Source: Mycolicibacterium sp. TUM20985 (GTDB taxonomy: Bacteria; Actinomycetota; Actinomycetes; Mycobacteriales; Mycobacteriaceae). From it: 64,000 bases of DNA. Below the pieces are notes generated by a model. The model did no database searches and was not told the DNA's origin. It worked only from the letters and a program-made list of their open reading frames with translations. Positions within the stretch are counted from its first letter, which is position 1. Each line of letters begins with the position of its first letter. Below are positions 47,543 through 57,244 of the stretch, one piece after another. Position numbers and translations under genes: made by a program. Location: the NCBI RefSeq assembly GCF_030295745.1, contig NZ_AP027291.1:2666001-2730000 (forward strand). Direction: 5' to 3'.

Positions 47543-50005
47543 CTACTCGTTGTCACCGCCCGTGGCCTCGGACGCCGAGATCGTCGATGCGGACGCGACG
47601 CCATGCGCGGCGGGCCACATCCAATCGCGGACCTCGGGGAGGTCGTCACCGTGCTCACGGGTGTATTCGCGCGCCGAGATCCGCCGGTCGACCATGTCCT
47701 GGCGCAGCGTGGCGTACTTCGTCTGCAGCGACGGCACGCGATCGATCACGTCGATCACCAGGTGGAACCGGTCGAGATCGTTGAGCATCACCATGTCGAA
47801 CGGCGTGGTGGTGGTGCCCTCCTCCTTGTATCCCCTGACGTGGAAGGCATTGGCGTTGGTGCGGCGGTAGATCAGCCGGTGGATGAGCCACGGGTACCCG
47901 TGATAGGCGAAGACGACCGGCTTGTCGGGTGTGAAGACCATGTCGAAGGCCTTGCTGGACAAGCCGTGTGGATGTTCGGTGTCATCCTGCAGCCGCATCA
48001 GGTCCACGACGTTGACGAACCGGATCCGCAAACCCGGAATGTGCTGCTTCAGCAGGTCGACCGCCGCGAGTCCCTCCAGCGTCGGAACGTCACCGGCCGT
48101 GGCGATCACGACGTCGGGTTCCTCGCCGGGCTCCTCGCTGCCCGCCCACTCCCAGATGCCGAGCCCCCTGGTGCAGTGGGCGACCGCCTCCTCCATGGTC
48201 AGGAAGTTGGGCGCCGGCTGCTTGCCCGCGACCACCACGTTGACGTACTGGCGGGAGCGCAAGCAGTGGTCATACGTGGAGAGCAGGGTGTTCGCATCCG
48301 GTGGGAGATAGACCCTGACGACCTCGGCGCGCTTGTTGACGACGTGATCGATGAAGCCGGGGTCCTGGTGGCTGAACCCGTTGTGGTCCTGTCGCCAGAC
48401 ATGGCTCGACAGCAAGTAGTTCAAGCTTGCGATCGGTCGGCGCCACGGAATGTGGTTGGTGACCTTCAGCCACTTGGCGTGCTGGTTCATCATCGAGTCG
48501 ATGATGTGGATGAACGCCTCGTAGCAGTTGAACAGACCGTGCCGCCCGGTCAGCAAGTATCCCTCGAGCCACCCCTGGCACTGGTGCTCGGACAGCATCT
48601 CTACGACCCGGCCGACGCGGGCGAGGTGATCGTCGACCTCGGCCGAGACGTACTCGGCGTTCCACTGCTTGTCGGTCGCGTCGAACACGCCCTGCAAGCG
48701 GTTCGAGGCTGTCTCGTCGGGCCCGAAGATGCGGAAGTTGTTCGGGTTCAACCGAATCACGTCGGTCAGCCAGCCGCCAAGGACCCTGGTGGCCTCCGCC
48801 AGGGTCGCCCCCGGGGCGGGAACGTCGACGCCGTATTCGCGGAAGTCGGGCAGCCGCAGATCCTTCAGGAGCTGTCCGCCGTTGGTGTGGGGGTTGTCGC
48901 TCATCCGCAACGTGCCCTCCGGCGCCAGTTCGGCGATGTCGGACTGCAGTCGGCCGTCCTCGTCGAACAGCTCGTCGGGTCGGTAGGAGGCCAGCCAGGT
49001 GGCGAGCACCTCGAGGTGTTCCGGTGTGTCGCGGGCGTTGGCGAGGGGCACCTGATGGGCACGCCAGGAACCGGTGGTCTTCTTGCCGTCGATGTAGGCG
49101 GGTCCGGTCCATCCCTTCGGGGTACGGAACACGATCATCGGCCAACGCGGCCGATCCTCGCCGCCGCCCTGCGCCGTGGCCTTGATCCGCGCGATCTCGT
49201 CGAGGACGGCGTCGAGCAAGGTGGCGAATCGACGATGGACGTCGGCGAAGTCCGTGTGCTCTGGATCGTCGGGGACCTCGAAGAAGTATGGCTCGTGCCC
49301 GTAGCCGACCATCAGACTGCGCAGTTCGTCTTCTGGAATGCGTGCCAGCACAGTCGGATTGGCGATCTTGAACCCGTTCAGGTGCAAGATGGGAAGCACC
49401 ACGCCGTCCTTGGCGGGATTGGTGAACTTGTTCGAGTGCCAACTCGTCGCTAGCGCCCCAGTTTCCGCCTCGCCGTCACCGACGACGGCCGCGACGAGTA
49501 GGTCCGGGTTGTCGAAGGCCGCACCGTAGGCGTGCGAAAGGGCATAACCCAACTCGCCGCCCTCATGGATTGAACCCGGCGTCTCGGGAGCGACGTGGGA
49601 GGGGATGCCCCCGGGAAAGGAGAACTGCCGGAACAGTCGACGCAGCCCCTCGGCGTCCTGGGTGATGTCGGAGTACACCTCCGAATACGTCCCGTCGAGG
49701 TAGGCGTTGGCGACCAGGCCGGGACCGCCGTGCCCCGGGCCGGTGACGTAGATCGTCGACTGCGCGCGCGCCTTGATCGCGCGGTTGAGGTGGGCGTAGA
49801 GGAAGTTGAGTCCGGGTGTGGTCCCCCAGTGGCCCAGCAGCCGGGGCTTGACGTCGTCACGGGTCAGCGGGGTGCGCAGCAGCGGGTTGTCGAGCAGGTA
49901 GATCTGGCCCACGGAGAGGTAGTTCGCCGCCCGCCACCAGCGGTCGAGCCGGGCGATCGTCGCCTCGTCGGGTGGGGCGGCATGGTCAGTGGTCCAGGCG
50001 GTCAT
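47543..50005 (-). CDS. xfp: Xylulose-5-phosphate/fructose-6-phosphate phosphoketolase
   Basis: An 820-residue thiamine-diphosphate enzyme of full family length. It contains [82 protein letters not shown] and SWHSNKF. It splits xylulose-5-phosphate (or fructose-6-phosphate) with phosphate into acetyl phosphate and glyceraldehyde-3-phosphate (or erythrose-4-phosphate). It could consume xylulose-5-phosphate made by the polyol locus. No acetate kinase or phosphotransacetylase gene lies nearby in the window. It may start a transcript continuing into the CoA transferase. Confidence 0.96.
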   Translation of the reverse strand: MTAWTTDHAAPPDEATIARLDRWWRAANYLSVGQIYLLDNPLLRTPLTRDDVKPRLLGHWGTTPGLNFLYAHLNRAIKARAQSTIYVTGPGHGGPGLVANAYLDGTYSEVYSDITQDAEGLRRLFRQFSFPGGIPSHVAPETPGSIHEGGELGYALSHAYGAAFDNPDLLVAAVVGDGEAETGALATSWHSNKFTNPAKDGVVLPILHLNGFKIANPTVLARIPEDELRSLMVGYGHEPYFFEVPDDPEHTDFADVHRRFATLLDAVLDEIARIKATAQGGGEDRPRWPMIVFRTPKGWTGPAYIDGKKTTGSWRAHQVPLANARDTPEHLEVLATWLASYRPDELFDEDGRLQSDIAELAPEGTLRMSDNPHTNGGQLLKDLRLPDFREYGVDVPAPGATLAEATRVLGGWLTDVIRLNPNNFRIFGPDETASNRLQGVFDATDKQWNAEYVSAEVDDHLARVGRVVEMLSEHQCQGWLEGYLLTGRHGLFNCYEAFIHIIDSMMNQHAKWLKVTNHIPWRRPIASLNYLLSSHVWRQDHNGFSHQDPGFIDHVVNKRAEVVRVYLPPDANTLLSTYDHCLRSRQYVNVVVAGKQPAPNFLTMEEAVAHCTRGLGIWEWAGSEEPGEEPDVVIATAGDVPTLEGLAAVDLLKQHIPGLRIRFVNVVDLMRLQDDTEHPHGLSSKAFDMVFTPDKPVVFAYHGYPWLIHRLIYRRTNANAFHVRGYKEEGTTTTPFDMVMLNDLDRFHLVIDVIDRVPSLQTKYATLRQDMVDRRISAREYTREHGDDLPEVRDWMWPAAHGVASASTISASEATGGDNE

Positions 50006-50176
50006 CGAAATACACTCCTACGGCGTCGGGTGACGCCCTGGGTGACATCCAACCGCCGGAGAAGCCCGGCCGCTGGGTCGGACTGAGGAATTCACCTGGA
50101 GGTTACCCGTGTGTTGGGTCACTCGACGGTCGGTTCTGACCTGGGCAAACTCATAGGCACGTAAGCTTGGCCGATC

Positions 50177-50941
50177 ATGATCGACGTCGCCGAGGCGCAG
50201 CTGCCCCCTCACCCGCTGATCGGTCAGCTGTCGGCTCTGCACCACTTCCGCGTCTACGTCGACATCGGCGTCGTGGTCGTCGTGCTGGTCCTGACGAACC
50301 TGGTGGCGCACTTCACCACCCCGTGGGCCAACGTCGTCGTAGTACCCGCTGCGGCGATCGGTCTGGTGCTCCTGGTGCGGTCGCGCGGCCTGGGCTGGAA
50401 CGAGCTGGGGCTCGGTCGCGAGCAGTGGCGTTCGGGGGCGTGGTACGCGCTGGGAGCCGTCGTGCTGGTCGGGACGGTCGTGGTCGCGGGTGCGCTGCTG
50501 CCGTGGACGCGGCCCATGTTCATGAACGACCACTACGCCACCATTTCGGGTGCGCTGCTCGCCTCGATGATCATCATCCCGTTGCAGACCGTGATCCCCG
50601 AGGAACTGGCCTTCCGCGGCGTCCTGCACGGCGCACTCGACCGCGCCTGGGGGTTCCGCGGGGTGGCGGCGGCGGGGTCCCTGCTGTTCGGCATGTGGCA
50701 CATCGCCACGTCGTTCGGCCTGACCAGTAGCAACGTCGGCTTCACCGATCTGTTCGGTGCGGGCGTGGTCGGCATGGTCGCCGGTGTGGTGATGGCCGTG
50801 ATCGCGACTGGTGCGGCCGGTTTCGTCTTCACCTGGCTGCGCAGGCGCAGCGGCAGCCTGATCGCTCCGATTGCCCTGCACTGGTCGCTGAACGGCTTGG
50901 GCGCGCTCGCCGCCGCCGTGGTCTGGCACCTCTCGACGTAA
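50177..50941 (+). CDS. CPBP-family intramembrane metalloprotease-like protein
   Basis: A 254-residue membrane protein with about seven hydrophobic segments. The CPBP (CAAX protease/bacteriocin-processing) motifs are present: PEELAFRG (EExxxR) near residue 140, FGMWH with the first zinc-site His, and HWSLNGLGAL (HxxxN/D). It is probably an intramembrane protease; the substrate is unknown. It corresponds to Rv1863c in position. Its stop lies eight bases from the stop of the convergent CGNR gene. Confidence 0.82.
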   Translation: MIDVAEAQLPPHPLIGQLSALHHFRVYVDIGVVVVVLVLTNLVAHFTTPWANVVVVPAAAIGLVLLVRSRGLGWNELGLGREQWRSGAWYALGAVVLVGTVVVAGALLPWTRPMFMNDHYATISGALLASMIIIPLQTVIPEELAFRGVLHGALDRAWGFRGVAAAGSLLFGMWHIATSFGLTSSNVGFTDLFGAGVVGMVAGVVMAVIATGAAGFVFTWLRRRSGSLIAPIALHWSLNGLGALAAAVVWHLST

Positions 50942-50949
50942 CCCGTCGG

Positions 50950-51531
50950 TCAGCCCGGCTGACGCCGTCTGGCACGAAACTCGCGATTCTTCAGCTTGTT
51001 CCCGCACGTCGCCATGTCACACCACGTTCCGCCGTGGTTTCGGGAGCGGTCGTAGAACGCCCATCGGCAGCCGTCGTTCGCGCAGGCCTTCAGATGGGTC
51101 CAGGTGCCGTCGAGCTGAGCGTCCCTGACCGTCAGCAGAAGCGAGAGCAGTCGGGCTCGCAACGAATCGTCCTGGTCGATCAGCGAGACCCGACCGTTCT
51201 CGTCGAGGGCGGCACGGATGACGGCGGCGCCGGCGAGCCCGTGCAGCGGCCCCATCGCCGCGGGATCCGGCGCCGGTCCGCCCGAATTGTGAATCACCAG
51301 CGCGCGCAAGCTTTCTCGTACCTCGGCAACCATGCGTAGGTCGTCATGGCCCACGGTGCTCTCGGCGGCCAGCAGGCCGTTGCCGACGAGCCATGGGCGG
51401 GCGTCGTCGACCTTGGCCAACCGGTCCTGGCCGGATTCGAGGTCGACGGTGTTGATGAGGCTCTGGACCCGGCGCAAGGGGTTCGGCGCCGGTTTGCCCT
51501 CGTGGTCACCGGTCCACTGGGTAGACGTCAC
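50950..51531 (-). CDS. CGNR zinc-finger (ABATE-domain) regulator
   Basis: A 193-residue protein. The N-terminal part is an ABATE domain (LINTVDLESGQD, ARPWLVGNGLL). The C-terminal zinc finger is ACANDGCRWAFYDRSRNH followed by WCDMATCGNKLKNREFRARR, giving the CGNR name and four Cys ligands. The family is predicted to be ligand-binding regulators. GTG start at 51531. It is divergent from the 167-residue protein at 51630, across a promoter region with repeated GGTCA/TGACC half-sites that it may bind. Confidence 0.83.
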   Translation of the reverse strand: MTSTQWTGDHEGKPAPNPLRRVQSLINTVDLESGQDRLAKVDDARPWLVGNGLLAAESTVGHDDLRMVAEVRESLRALVIHNSGGPAPDPAAMGPLHGLAGAAVIRAALDENGRVSLIDQDDSLRARLLSLLLTVRDAQLDGTWTHLKACANDGCRWAFYDRSRNHGGTWCDMATCGNKLKNREFRARRRQPG

Positions 51532-51553
51532 GCGGTCATCATAGGCCCGATCG

Positions 51554-51611
51554 TGACCGCCTTGAAGCCTTGACTGGTCATTAGTGACCGGTATAGCGTT
51601 TTAGAAGGTCA
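51554..51611. promoter_or_regulatory. Promoter with overlapping operator between the CGNR gene and its divergent neighbour
   Basis: TTGACT (51570-51575) and TATAGC (51592-51597), 16 bases apart, form a good housekeeping-type promoter on the plus strand. The spacer holds the inverted repeat GGTCA (51576-51580) and TGACC (51585-51589). Two more half-sites flank it: TGACC at 51554-51558 and GGTCA at 51607-51611. This looks like a repressor site. Confidence 0.65.
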
Positions 51612-51629
51612 CGATACGAGGAGTTGACG

Positions 51630-52133
51630 ATGACGCCACGAAACGGCATACCGATCTACTACAGAGGCCCTGCGACCGTCGCCGACGGCCGTCAAAGCCC
51701 CCGCATCGCGTTGGCCGACGTGACATGCTCGAGACGCATGTGGGCACGCCTGTTCGCTACCCGCTACGACCTGCAGATCGAACGAGGGGTCACGGTCGCG
51801 GCGGGCACACCCCTGGCGGCGCACTACCTGAGGCTGGCCTCGCGCCGCGAGCGCGAGGACTTGGCCGCGGGGCTGAGGCGAATGTTGGAGGACGTCGGCC
51901 GGCTGCCCAGCCGACCTGGGGTTCGGTTGCGCGTGCCCCTCCACGCCGAGGCGGTCGAACGGTCGGCCGAGGTCGTGCAGGACGTGCTGGCACGACTGCT
52001 CGGACCGCTGCCGGTGCGGGCCCGCGGCATGGCGCGGCTGCGCATCCTTCTCAGCGACGGCCGCGGCCCGGTCTATGGCCCGGGCCGTGGCACGCTCGCC
52101 GCGTCGATGCGCGGTGTCCTTGCGGCGCTGTGA
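51630..52133 (+). CDS. Hypothetical protein, Arg-rich
   Basis: A 167-residue soluble protein I do not recognise. It starts MTPRNGIPIYYRGPATVADG and has a long Arg/Leu-rich helical middle (LRLASRREREDLAAGLRRML, LHAEAVERSAEVVQDVLARL), with no Cys cluster beyond one CSRR. GAGGAG lies about eight bases before the ATG at 51630, and a strong promoter with an operator-like repeat lies 33 bases further up. It is controlled by a promoter shared with the CGNR regulator, so it may be that regulator's target. Confidence 0.55.
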   Translation: MTPRNGIPIYYRGPATVADGRQSPRIALADVTCSRRMWARLFATRYDLQIERGVTVAAGTPLAAHYLRLASRREREDLAAGLRRMLEDVGRLPSRPGVRLRVPLHAEAVERSAEVVQDVLARLLGPLPVRARGMARLRILLSDGRGPVYGPGRGTLAASMRGVLAAL

Positions 52134-52142
52134 CCGGCGCGA

Positions 52143-52445
52143 CTACCTCTTGCGGACCGCGCCGACGATCGCGAGCAGGATCACCGCTCCGAGGATCGCG
52201 GTGAACAGGGTGAACCACCAGCCACCCGCCGCGGTGTCGACGAAGAAGCTCAGCAGGAAGCCGCCGATGAGTGCGCCCACGATCCCGATGACGATGTTCA
52301 TCAGAATGCCCGAGCCACCACCCTTGACGATCTTGCCGGCGATCCAGCCCGCCAACGCTCCGATGATGATGTAACCGATCCACCCGACGCTGGTCAGCGT
52401 GGTGGATCGAGCCGCCAGAAACTCCGTTGCCGTGATCATGTCCAT
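52143..52445 (-). CDS. GlsB/YeaQ/YmgE-family stress membrane protein
   Basis: A 100-residue protein with three or four membrane spans. Characteristic Gly patterns are GYIIIGALAGWIAGKIVKGG and IGIVGALIGGFLLSFF, the transglycosylase-associated (GlsB/YeaQ/YmgE) family. Members are induced by stress; the biochemical role is unknown. It corresponds to Rv1861 in position, next to apa. A 6-base inverted repeat (52471-52476, 52487-52492) lies before the start. Confidence 0.83.
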   Translation of the reverse strand: MDMITATEFLAARSTTLTSVGWIGYIIIGALAGWIAGKIVKGGGSGILMNIVIGIVGALIGGFLLSFFVDTAAGGWWFTLFTAILGAVILLAIVGAVRKR

Positions 52446-52566
52446 GACGAACTCCTGCGTGTAATCGGCCGAACCAACGCGCTCGCTGGTTCCTTTCTCG
52501 GTCTACCGGTCGCCGGTAACGATTGGGCACCCGATAGGTGCACGTTCGTCAGTCGATTTGCTCCGA

Positions 52567-53511
52567 TCACCCCGGCGGCAGCATCTCCGGTGGCGCGTTG
52601 GTCACCGGCACGGGGACGCCGACGCCGGGTCGGGCCGGCGGTGCGTTCGGATCCGGTGGTGGTGCGTTCGGGTCGGGCTCGGGCGGCGGCGGAGGCGGAG
52701 GCGGAGTGAACGGCCGGATCGACTGCGTGAGCACGGTCGCGGCGGCCTTGTCCACGGGGTGATTCGCCGAGCCCAGCCACACCACGAACCAGCGCTGCGG
52801 GGTCCGCTGGCCACGCGGGGTGCCCGGGTCCGGCGTCTGGCCGACGACGCCTGCCCAGATTTGCCCGTTGGGCTTGGCGGCGTCGGTGAACTTGACTTCG
52901 TAGGACGAGAACGCCCCCGGCATTCCGGCCGCGTCGAGGGGCCCTGCCTCCTGGCCCTGGCGCGTACCCGCGAACGGCATGAAGAACTCGCCCATGTCGG
53001 AGGCCAGGCGCGTGGCGGCCTTCGCGTTGTCGGTCTCGGCGCCGGCGAACAGCTTCAGGTCGAGCCGACCGAGCAACACGCTGGTGTCGGACGGTGCCTC
53101 GGCCCCCTGCTCGGGGATCTTCGTCAGCAACGCCTGGCCGTAGGACAGCTGCGTGTTGTCCGACAGCTTCCAGCCGGCCGGCACCACATAGCTGAAGCCG
53201 CCTGCGGCATTGTCGACGCGGCCGGGTTCGGGTGGCGGCGGCGCGGGAGGCGCGTTGGGATCCGGCGGCGGGGCGTTCGGATCGGCCGGGGGCGGTGGTG
53301 GCGCGTTGGGATCGACCGGAGCCGGAGCCGGGGCCGGGGCGGGCGCAGGAGCTGGGGCAGGCCCCGGAGCGGGCGCGGGCGCCGGGGCGGGCGGGACGGG
53401 TTCGGCGAACGCGACGGGACCGGGGAGGGCGAGGGTGATCGCGGTCATGCCGGCGATGGCGGCCGTGGCGAGCGCCTTGGGGAAGCCCATGCGTCGTGAA
53501 GGGTGCTGCAT
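52567..53511 (-). CDS. apa: Apa-like alanine/proline-rich secreted antigen
   Basis: A 314-residue secreted protein. The signal peptide runs [20 protein letters not shown] and onward, with likely cleavage after AFA. The mature N terminus is a Pro/Ala-rich stretch with DPNAPPP repeats. The folded middle matches the fibronectin-attachment protein Apa (Rv1860): [67 protein letters not shown] and [17 protein letters not shown] second Pro-rich tail follows. In M. tuberculosis the Pro-rich part is O-mannosylated. It lies between the GlsB-type gene and modC, as in M. tuberculosis. Confidence 0.9.
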   Translation of the reverse strand: MQHPSRRMGFPKALATAAIAGMTAITLALPGPVAFAEPVPPAPAPAPAPGPAPAPAPAPAPAPAPVDPNAPPPPPADPNAPPPDPNAPPAPPPPEPGRVDNAAGGFSYVVPAGWKLSDNTQLSYGQALLTKIPEQGAEAPSDTSVLLGRLDLKLFAGAETDNAKAATRLASDMGEFFMPFAGTRQGQEAGPLDAAGMPGAFSSYEVKFTDAAKPNGQIWAGVVGQTPDPGTPRGQRTPQRWFVVWLGSANHPVDKAAATVLTQSIRPFTPPPPPPPPEPDPNAPPPDPNAPPARPGVGVPVPVTNAPPEMLPPG

Positions 53512-53708
53512 GGGGAAGAAACTACCGTGTTACAGCCGTGACGCAAGTGTGAGTTGCTCTTAGAGTGTCAAACTTGGAGATTGCTGAGAGCTCGAAACGC
53601 GTGCAAGGGACATGCGTTGACAATTGCTGGCGGGAGCCGGACACGGCAAGGCACCCGCGCGGTGCGCGGGTGGTCGATGCTTGTTGATCGTGGGGGTCGC
53701 CACGGTCG

Positions 53709-54794
53709 TTACGGGGCCGGATGGATCGCGACTTCCTGCGACTTGACGGTGAAGAAGACGCGTTGCCCGGGACCGAGTCGCAGATCCGACGCGGACTCGG
53801 CGGTGATGTCGGCGGACAGCCCCGGCGAGCCGTCGGGTTGCTGGTCGGCTCGGACCCTGATGGCCGGGCCGCGGCTGTCGAGTTCGGCGATGACGACCTC
53901 GACGGTGTTACGGGGGCTGCCGTGCGGCTCGTCGCGGTAGACCGCCACGGCCGAGGGGTGGAAGGTGGCGGTGACGGGTTCACCCTCGCGGACGGCGCCG
54001 TCGTCGGGGCGGCCGTGCCACACCTGCTGCCAGCTGGTCACCAGCGTGGGGCCGGCCCCGGCTCGGCCGTTCACCAGGTTGATTCCGGCGAACCGTGCCC
54101 CGAAACTGCTGCGCGGCGCCGCCACGACGTCGGCGGTTCGGCCGGCTTCCGCGATGCGGCCCGACTCCAGCACCATGACGCGGTCGGCGAGGGTCACGAC
54201 GTCGAGGAGATCGTGGGTGACCAGAACCGACGACCGGCCGTCGCGGGTCAGGACGCGGCGCAACACCGCGCGCATCGCCGCCGCTGTCCCGACGTCCAGT
54301 CCGGCCAGGGGTTCGTCGAGCAGCAGGACGTCGGGGTCTGCGGCCAGCGCCCGGGCCAGGGCGACGCGCTGCGCCTGGCCGCCGGACAGTCGACGCGGCC
54401 TACGGTGGGCCAGGTCCGCCGCCTCGACTTCGGCCAACCAATGTCCGGCGGCGTCATGAGACACCTTGCGCGACAGTCGATTCCCGCTACGGGCGCCGAA
54501 CGCCACGTTGGCCGAAACCGACAGGTGGGGAAACAGCAGGGGGTCCTGCATGAGAAGGCCGATGCGACGGTCGTACGTCTCGACCCGCGTGCCGGTGGAA
54601 CTGTCGGTGAGCACCCGGTCCCCCACGCGCACCGACCCGGGATCGGGTCGGACCAGACCGGCGATGACGTGCAGGACGGTGGACTTGCCCGCCCCGTTGG
54701 GGCCGAGGATCGCCAGCACCTCCCCTGGCGGAACCGCGAATTCAACGTCCAGGCCCCGGCTCTCGACGACGGCCCGCACCTCGCAGCCGCTCAT
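53709..54794 (-). CDS. modC: Molybdate ABC transporter ATPase
   Basis: A 361-residue ABC ATPase. It has Walker A ILGPNGAGKSTVLHV (about 33), a Q-loop in LLMQDPLLFPHLSV, the signature RLSGGQAQRVALARAL, Walker B DVLLLDEPLAGLD and the switch His in VLVTHD. The C-terminal third (about 240-361) is a TOBE/MOP-like domain that binds oxyanion in the ModC family. It is the last gene of modABC, three bases after modB. No ModE-type regulator is visible. Confidence 0.87.
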   Translation of the reverse strand: MSGCEVRAVVESRGLDVEFAVPPGEVLAILGPNGAGKSTVLHVIAGLVRPDPGSVRVGDRVLTDSSTGTRVETYDRRIGLLMQDPLLFPHLSVSANVAFGARSGNRLSRKVSHDAAGHWLAEVEAADLAHRRPRRLSGGQAQRVALARALAADPDVLLLDEPLAGLDVGTAAAMRAVLRRVLTRDGRSSVLVTHDLLDVVTLADRVMVLESGRIAEAGRTADVVAAPRSSFGARFAGINLVNGRAGAGPTLVTSWQQVWHGRPDDGAVREGEPVTATFHPSAVAVYRDEPHGSPRNTVEVVIAELDSRGPAIRVRADQQPDGSPGLSADITAESASDLRLGPGQRVFFTVKSQEVAIHPAP

Positions 54795-54797
54795 GGT

Positions 54798-55601
54798 TCA
54801 CCGCCAGCCACTCGCTGCACCGGCCTTGATCCTGTGGCTGCCGAGACCGATGACGACGACGGCTGCCACCGCGACGAGCAGCACCGACAAGGCCACCGCC
54901 GCCTGCGCGTCGACCTCCCGTTGCAGGTAGATCTCCAGCGGAAGCGTGCGGGTCACCCCTTCGCGCGACCCCGCAAACGTCAACGTCGCACCGAATTCGC
55001 CGAGTGACCGGGCGAAGGCGAGCACCGCCCCCGACGCCAGCCCTGGCGCCAGCAGCGGCAACGTCACCCGCCACCACACCGCGGACGGTCGTGCCCCGAG
55101 GGTGGCGGCCACCACCTCGTACTCGGACCCGCCGGTGCGCGCGGCACCCTCCAGGGCAATGACGAGGAAGGGCAGCGAGACGAACGTCTGCGCGAGCACC
55201 ACCGCGGTGGTGGTGAAGGCGATCTGAATGCCCGCCGCGTCGAGATATCTACCGAGCAGTCCGAGACGTCCGAACGCGTAGAGCAGGGCGATGCCACCCA
55301 CCACCGGCGGCAGGACCAACGGCAGCAGGATCAACGGGCGCACCCATCGGACTGCACGGGAATCGTTGCGCGCCAACACCATTGCCATCGGCACGCCGAA
55401 GACGATGCACAGCGTCGTGCTCGCTGCCGAGGTCTTGAAGCTGAGCTCGAGCGCAGTCAGTGAGGAACTGCTGGTGATCAACGTCCAAAACTGGGACCAG
55501 TCGACCCTCGCCGCGATGGCGATCAACGGCAGGATGACGAAGGTCGCGCCGATGGCGGCGGGCAGGTAGATCCAGCGCGGCAGACCGCCAGGAGTGCTCA
55601 A
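54798..55601 (-). CDS. modB: Molybdate ABC transporter permease
   Basis: A 267-residue permease with six or so membrane spans ([40 protein letters not shown]). The cytoplasmic EAA-type loop is [20 protein letters not shown], followed by [14 protein letters not shown], which is typical of ModB. The start is TTG at 55601, overlapping the modA stop (TTGA). The substrate call rests on the modA and modC neighbours. Confidence 0.88.
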   Translation of the reverse strand: MSTPGGLPRWIYLPAAIGATFVILPLIAIAARVDWSQFWTLITSSSSLTALELSFKTSAASTTLCIVFGVPMAMVLARNDSRAVRWVRPLILLPLVLPPVVGGIALLYAFGRLGLLGRYLDAAGIQIAFTTTAVVLAQTFVSLPFLVIALEGAARTGGSEYEVVAATLGARPSAVWWRVTLPLLAPGLASGAVLAFARSLGEFGATLTFAGSREGVTRTLPLEIYLQREVDAQAAVALSVLLVAVAAVVVIGLGSHRIKAGAASGWR

Positions 55602-56365
55602 GGCTTGGCGAAGCCCGCCTGCTCGAGGATCTTCTGGCCCTCGTCGCTCGTCACCAGGTCCACGAACCGCTGCGCTGCGGCGGCGTCGGTCGCTTCCTTC
55701 AACACGGCGATCGGATAGATGTTGACCGCCGCGGCCGCCTCGGGGAACTCGACCGTCGTCACGTCCTCGCCCGCGCCGAGCGCATCGCTGACGTACACGA
55801 CGCCGGCGTCGGCTTGCCCGCTGGTCACCTTGGTCAGCACGTCGGTGACGGAGGACTCCTCGCTGACGGGGTCGAGGGTCACCACCGCCGCTCGCTCCAC
55901 CTTCTCCGTGGCCGAGCCGCACGGGACCTGCGGCGCGCAGGCGACGACGGCCAACCCGGGCCGGGTCAGATCCCCGAAGGTGGCCACCTTCTTCGGGTTC
56001 CCCGGCGCGGTCACGATGACGAGCGTGTTGGACGCGAAGTCCACCGCATCACCCGACAGCAGGCCCGCCGCCGCGGCCTCGTCCATGTTCTTGGTATCCG
56101 CGGAGGCGAACACGTCGGCCGTCGCGCCCTGCGTCAATTGCGTGACGAGGTCCGACGAACCGGCGAAGGTGAAGTCGACGGACCAGCCGGGGTCGTCGGT
56201 GGTGAACCGGTCGCCGATGGCGGTGAACGGCTTCTTCAACGAGGCGGCCGCGTAGACGGCGAGCGAGCCACCGGCCGGGGTATCGCCACCGGTGCGCGTT
56301 CCGCATGCGGTCGCCACCAGGAGTAGTGCCGATACGGCCGCGATGGCGCGGCGGGCGCTGGTCAC
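55598..56365 (-). CDS. modA: Molybdate-binding lipoprotein
   Basis: A 255-residue binding protein. [20 protein letters not shown] with the lipobox VATAC marks a lipoprotein. ModA motifs follow: [17 protein letters not shown] (oxyanion-contacting Ser), [30 protein letters not shown], and [12 protein letters not shown] near the C terminus. It captures molybdate or tungstate for ModBC. GTG start at 56365. It is divergent from the SDR gene at 56498. Confidence 0.9.
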   Translation of the reverse strand: MTSARRAIAAVSALLLVATACGTRTGGDTPAGGSLAVYAAASLKKPFTAIGDRFTTDDPGWSVDFTFAGSSDLVTQLTQGATADVFASADTKNMDEAAAAGLLSGDAVDFASNTLVIVTAPGNPKKVATFGDLTRPGLAVVACAPQVPCGSATEKVERAAVVTLDPVSEESSVTDVLTKVTSGQADAGVVYVSDALGAGEDVTTVEFPEAAAAVNIYPIAVLKEATDAAAAQRFVDLVTSDEGQKILEQAGFAKP

Positions 56366-56497
56366 GGTGTAACCCTAGGTGACCTCCATGCGACCGTCCT
56401 TCGTTCACCGCGTGGCGCGTTTCGCCGGGTAGCTACTGTCCAGTAACATCATGGGCGACTCGCTGGGTTCAGCGTCGAACACGAGGAGGTCGTAGTG

Positions 56498-57169
56498 ATG
56501 GATGTGCTGCTCACCGGCGGTGACACCGAACTAGGACGCATCATCGCGGAGGGCTTCCGCGACGCCGGACACCAGGTCGTCATCGCGGGCGCGCGCCGCG
56601 ACGATCTCGAGGTCGCGGCGAAGGAGCTCGACGTCGACTCGATCGTCTTCGACAACACCGACCCGGCCAGTCTCGAGGAAGCCCGTTCGCAGTTCCCCCA
56701 CCACCTCGACACGATCATCAACGTCCCCGCGCACCGTGGGGACGGCGGGGATCCCCGCACCTACACGCTCACCGAGCGTGCCGCCGCATGGCGTACGGCG
56801 CTCGATGCGACCGTGCTCTCGGCCGTGCTCACCATCCAGATCCTCGGCGATCACCTGCGTTCCGGCGGATCGATCGTCAACGTCGTCGGCGACAACGCCA
56901 GCGAGGGCAGTGCCGAAGCGGCGATCAAGGCCGCGCTGTCGAACTGGACGGCGGGACAAGCGACTCACTTCGGAATTCGCGGGATCACCCTCAATGCGGT
57001 GGCATCGGGACGTGGCGCCGAGCCCGGCTACGACGGCATCGCCAGGACCTCACCATCGGTCGCCGCCGAGATCACCCGGCTGGCATTGTTCCTGACGACC
57101 CCCGCCGCCAGGCACATCACCGGTCAGACGCTGCACGTCTCGCACGGCGCGTTGGCCAGCTTCGCCTGA
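56498..57169 (+). CDS. SDR-fold protein (Rv1856c-like) lacking the catalytic Tyr
   Basis: A 223-residue Rossmann protein. The cofactor loop is TGGDTELG near the N terminus and the C terminus has HITGQTLHVSHGALASFA. In the active-site region (VVGDNASEGSAEAAIKAALS) the Lys remains but the Tyr of YxxxK is Ala, so normal SDR catalysis is unlikely. ATG 56498 sits eight bases after AGGAGG; a GTG three bases earlier is possible. It precedes the luciferase-like oxidoreductase gene, as in M. tuberculosis. Confidence 0.78.
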   Translation: MDVLLTGGDTELGRIIAEGFRDAGHQVVIAGARRDDLEVAAKELDVDSIVFDNTDPASLEEARSQFPHHLDTIINVPAHRGDGGDPRTYTLTERAAAWRTALDATVLSAVLTIQILGDHLRSGGSIVNVVGDNASEGSAEAAIKAALSNWTAGQATHFGIRGITLNAVASGRGAEPGYDGIARTSPSVAAEITRLALFLTTPAARHITGQTLHVSHGALASFA

Positions 57170-57244
57170 GTCCCCAGTTATTCCCTCTTCGCGGACAGCG
57201 AAACGGGGTACCGGTTCCGTTTACCCGTGGCTAGTGTCACCTGA

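Noticed and set aside
53220..53400. Repetitive GC-rich tract as a CRISPR-like or minisatellite array
   Set aside because: It encodes the Pro/Ala-rich part of Apa; the repetition follows from Ala-Pro and DPNAPPP codons and has no spacers.
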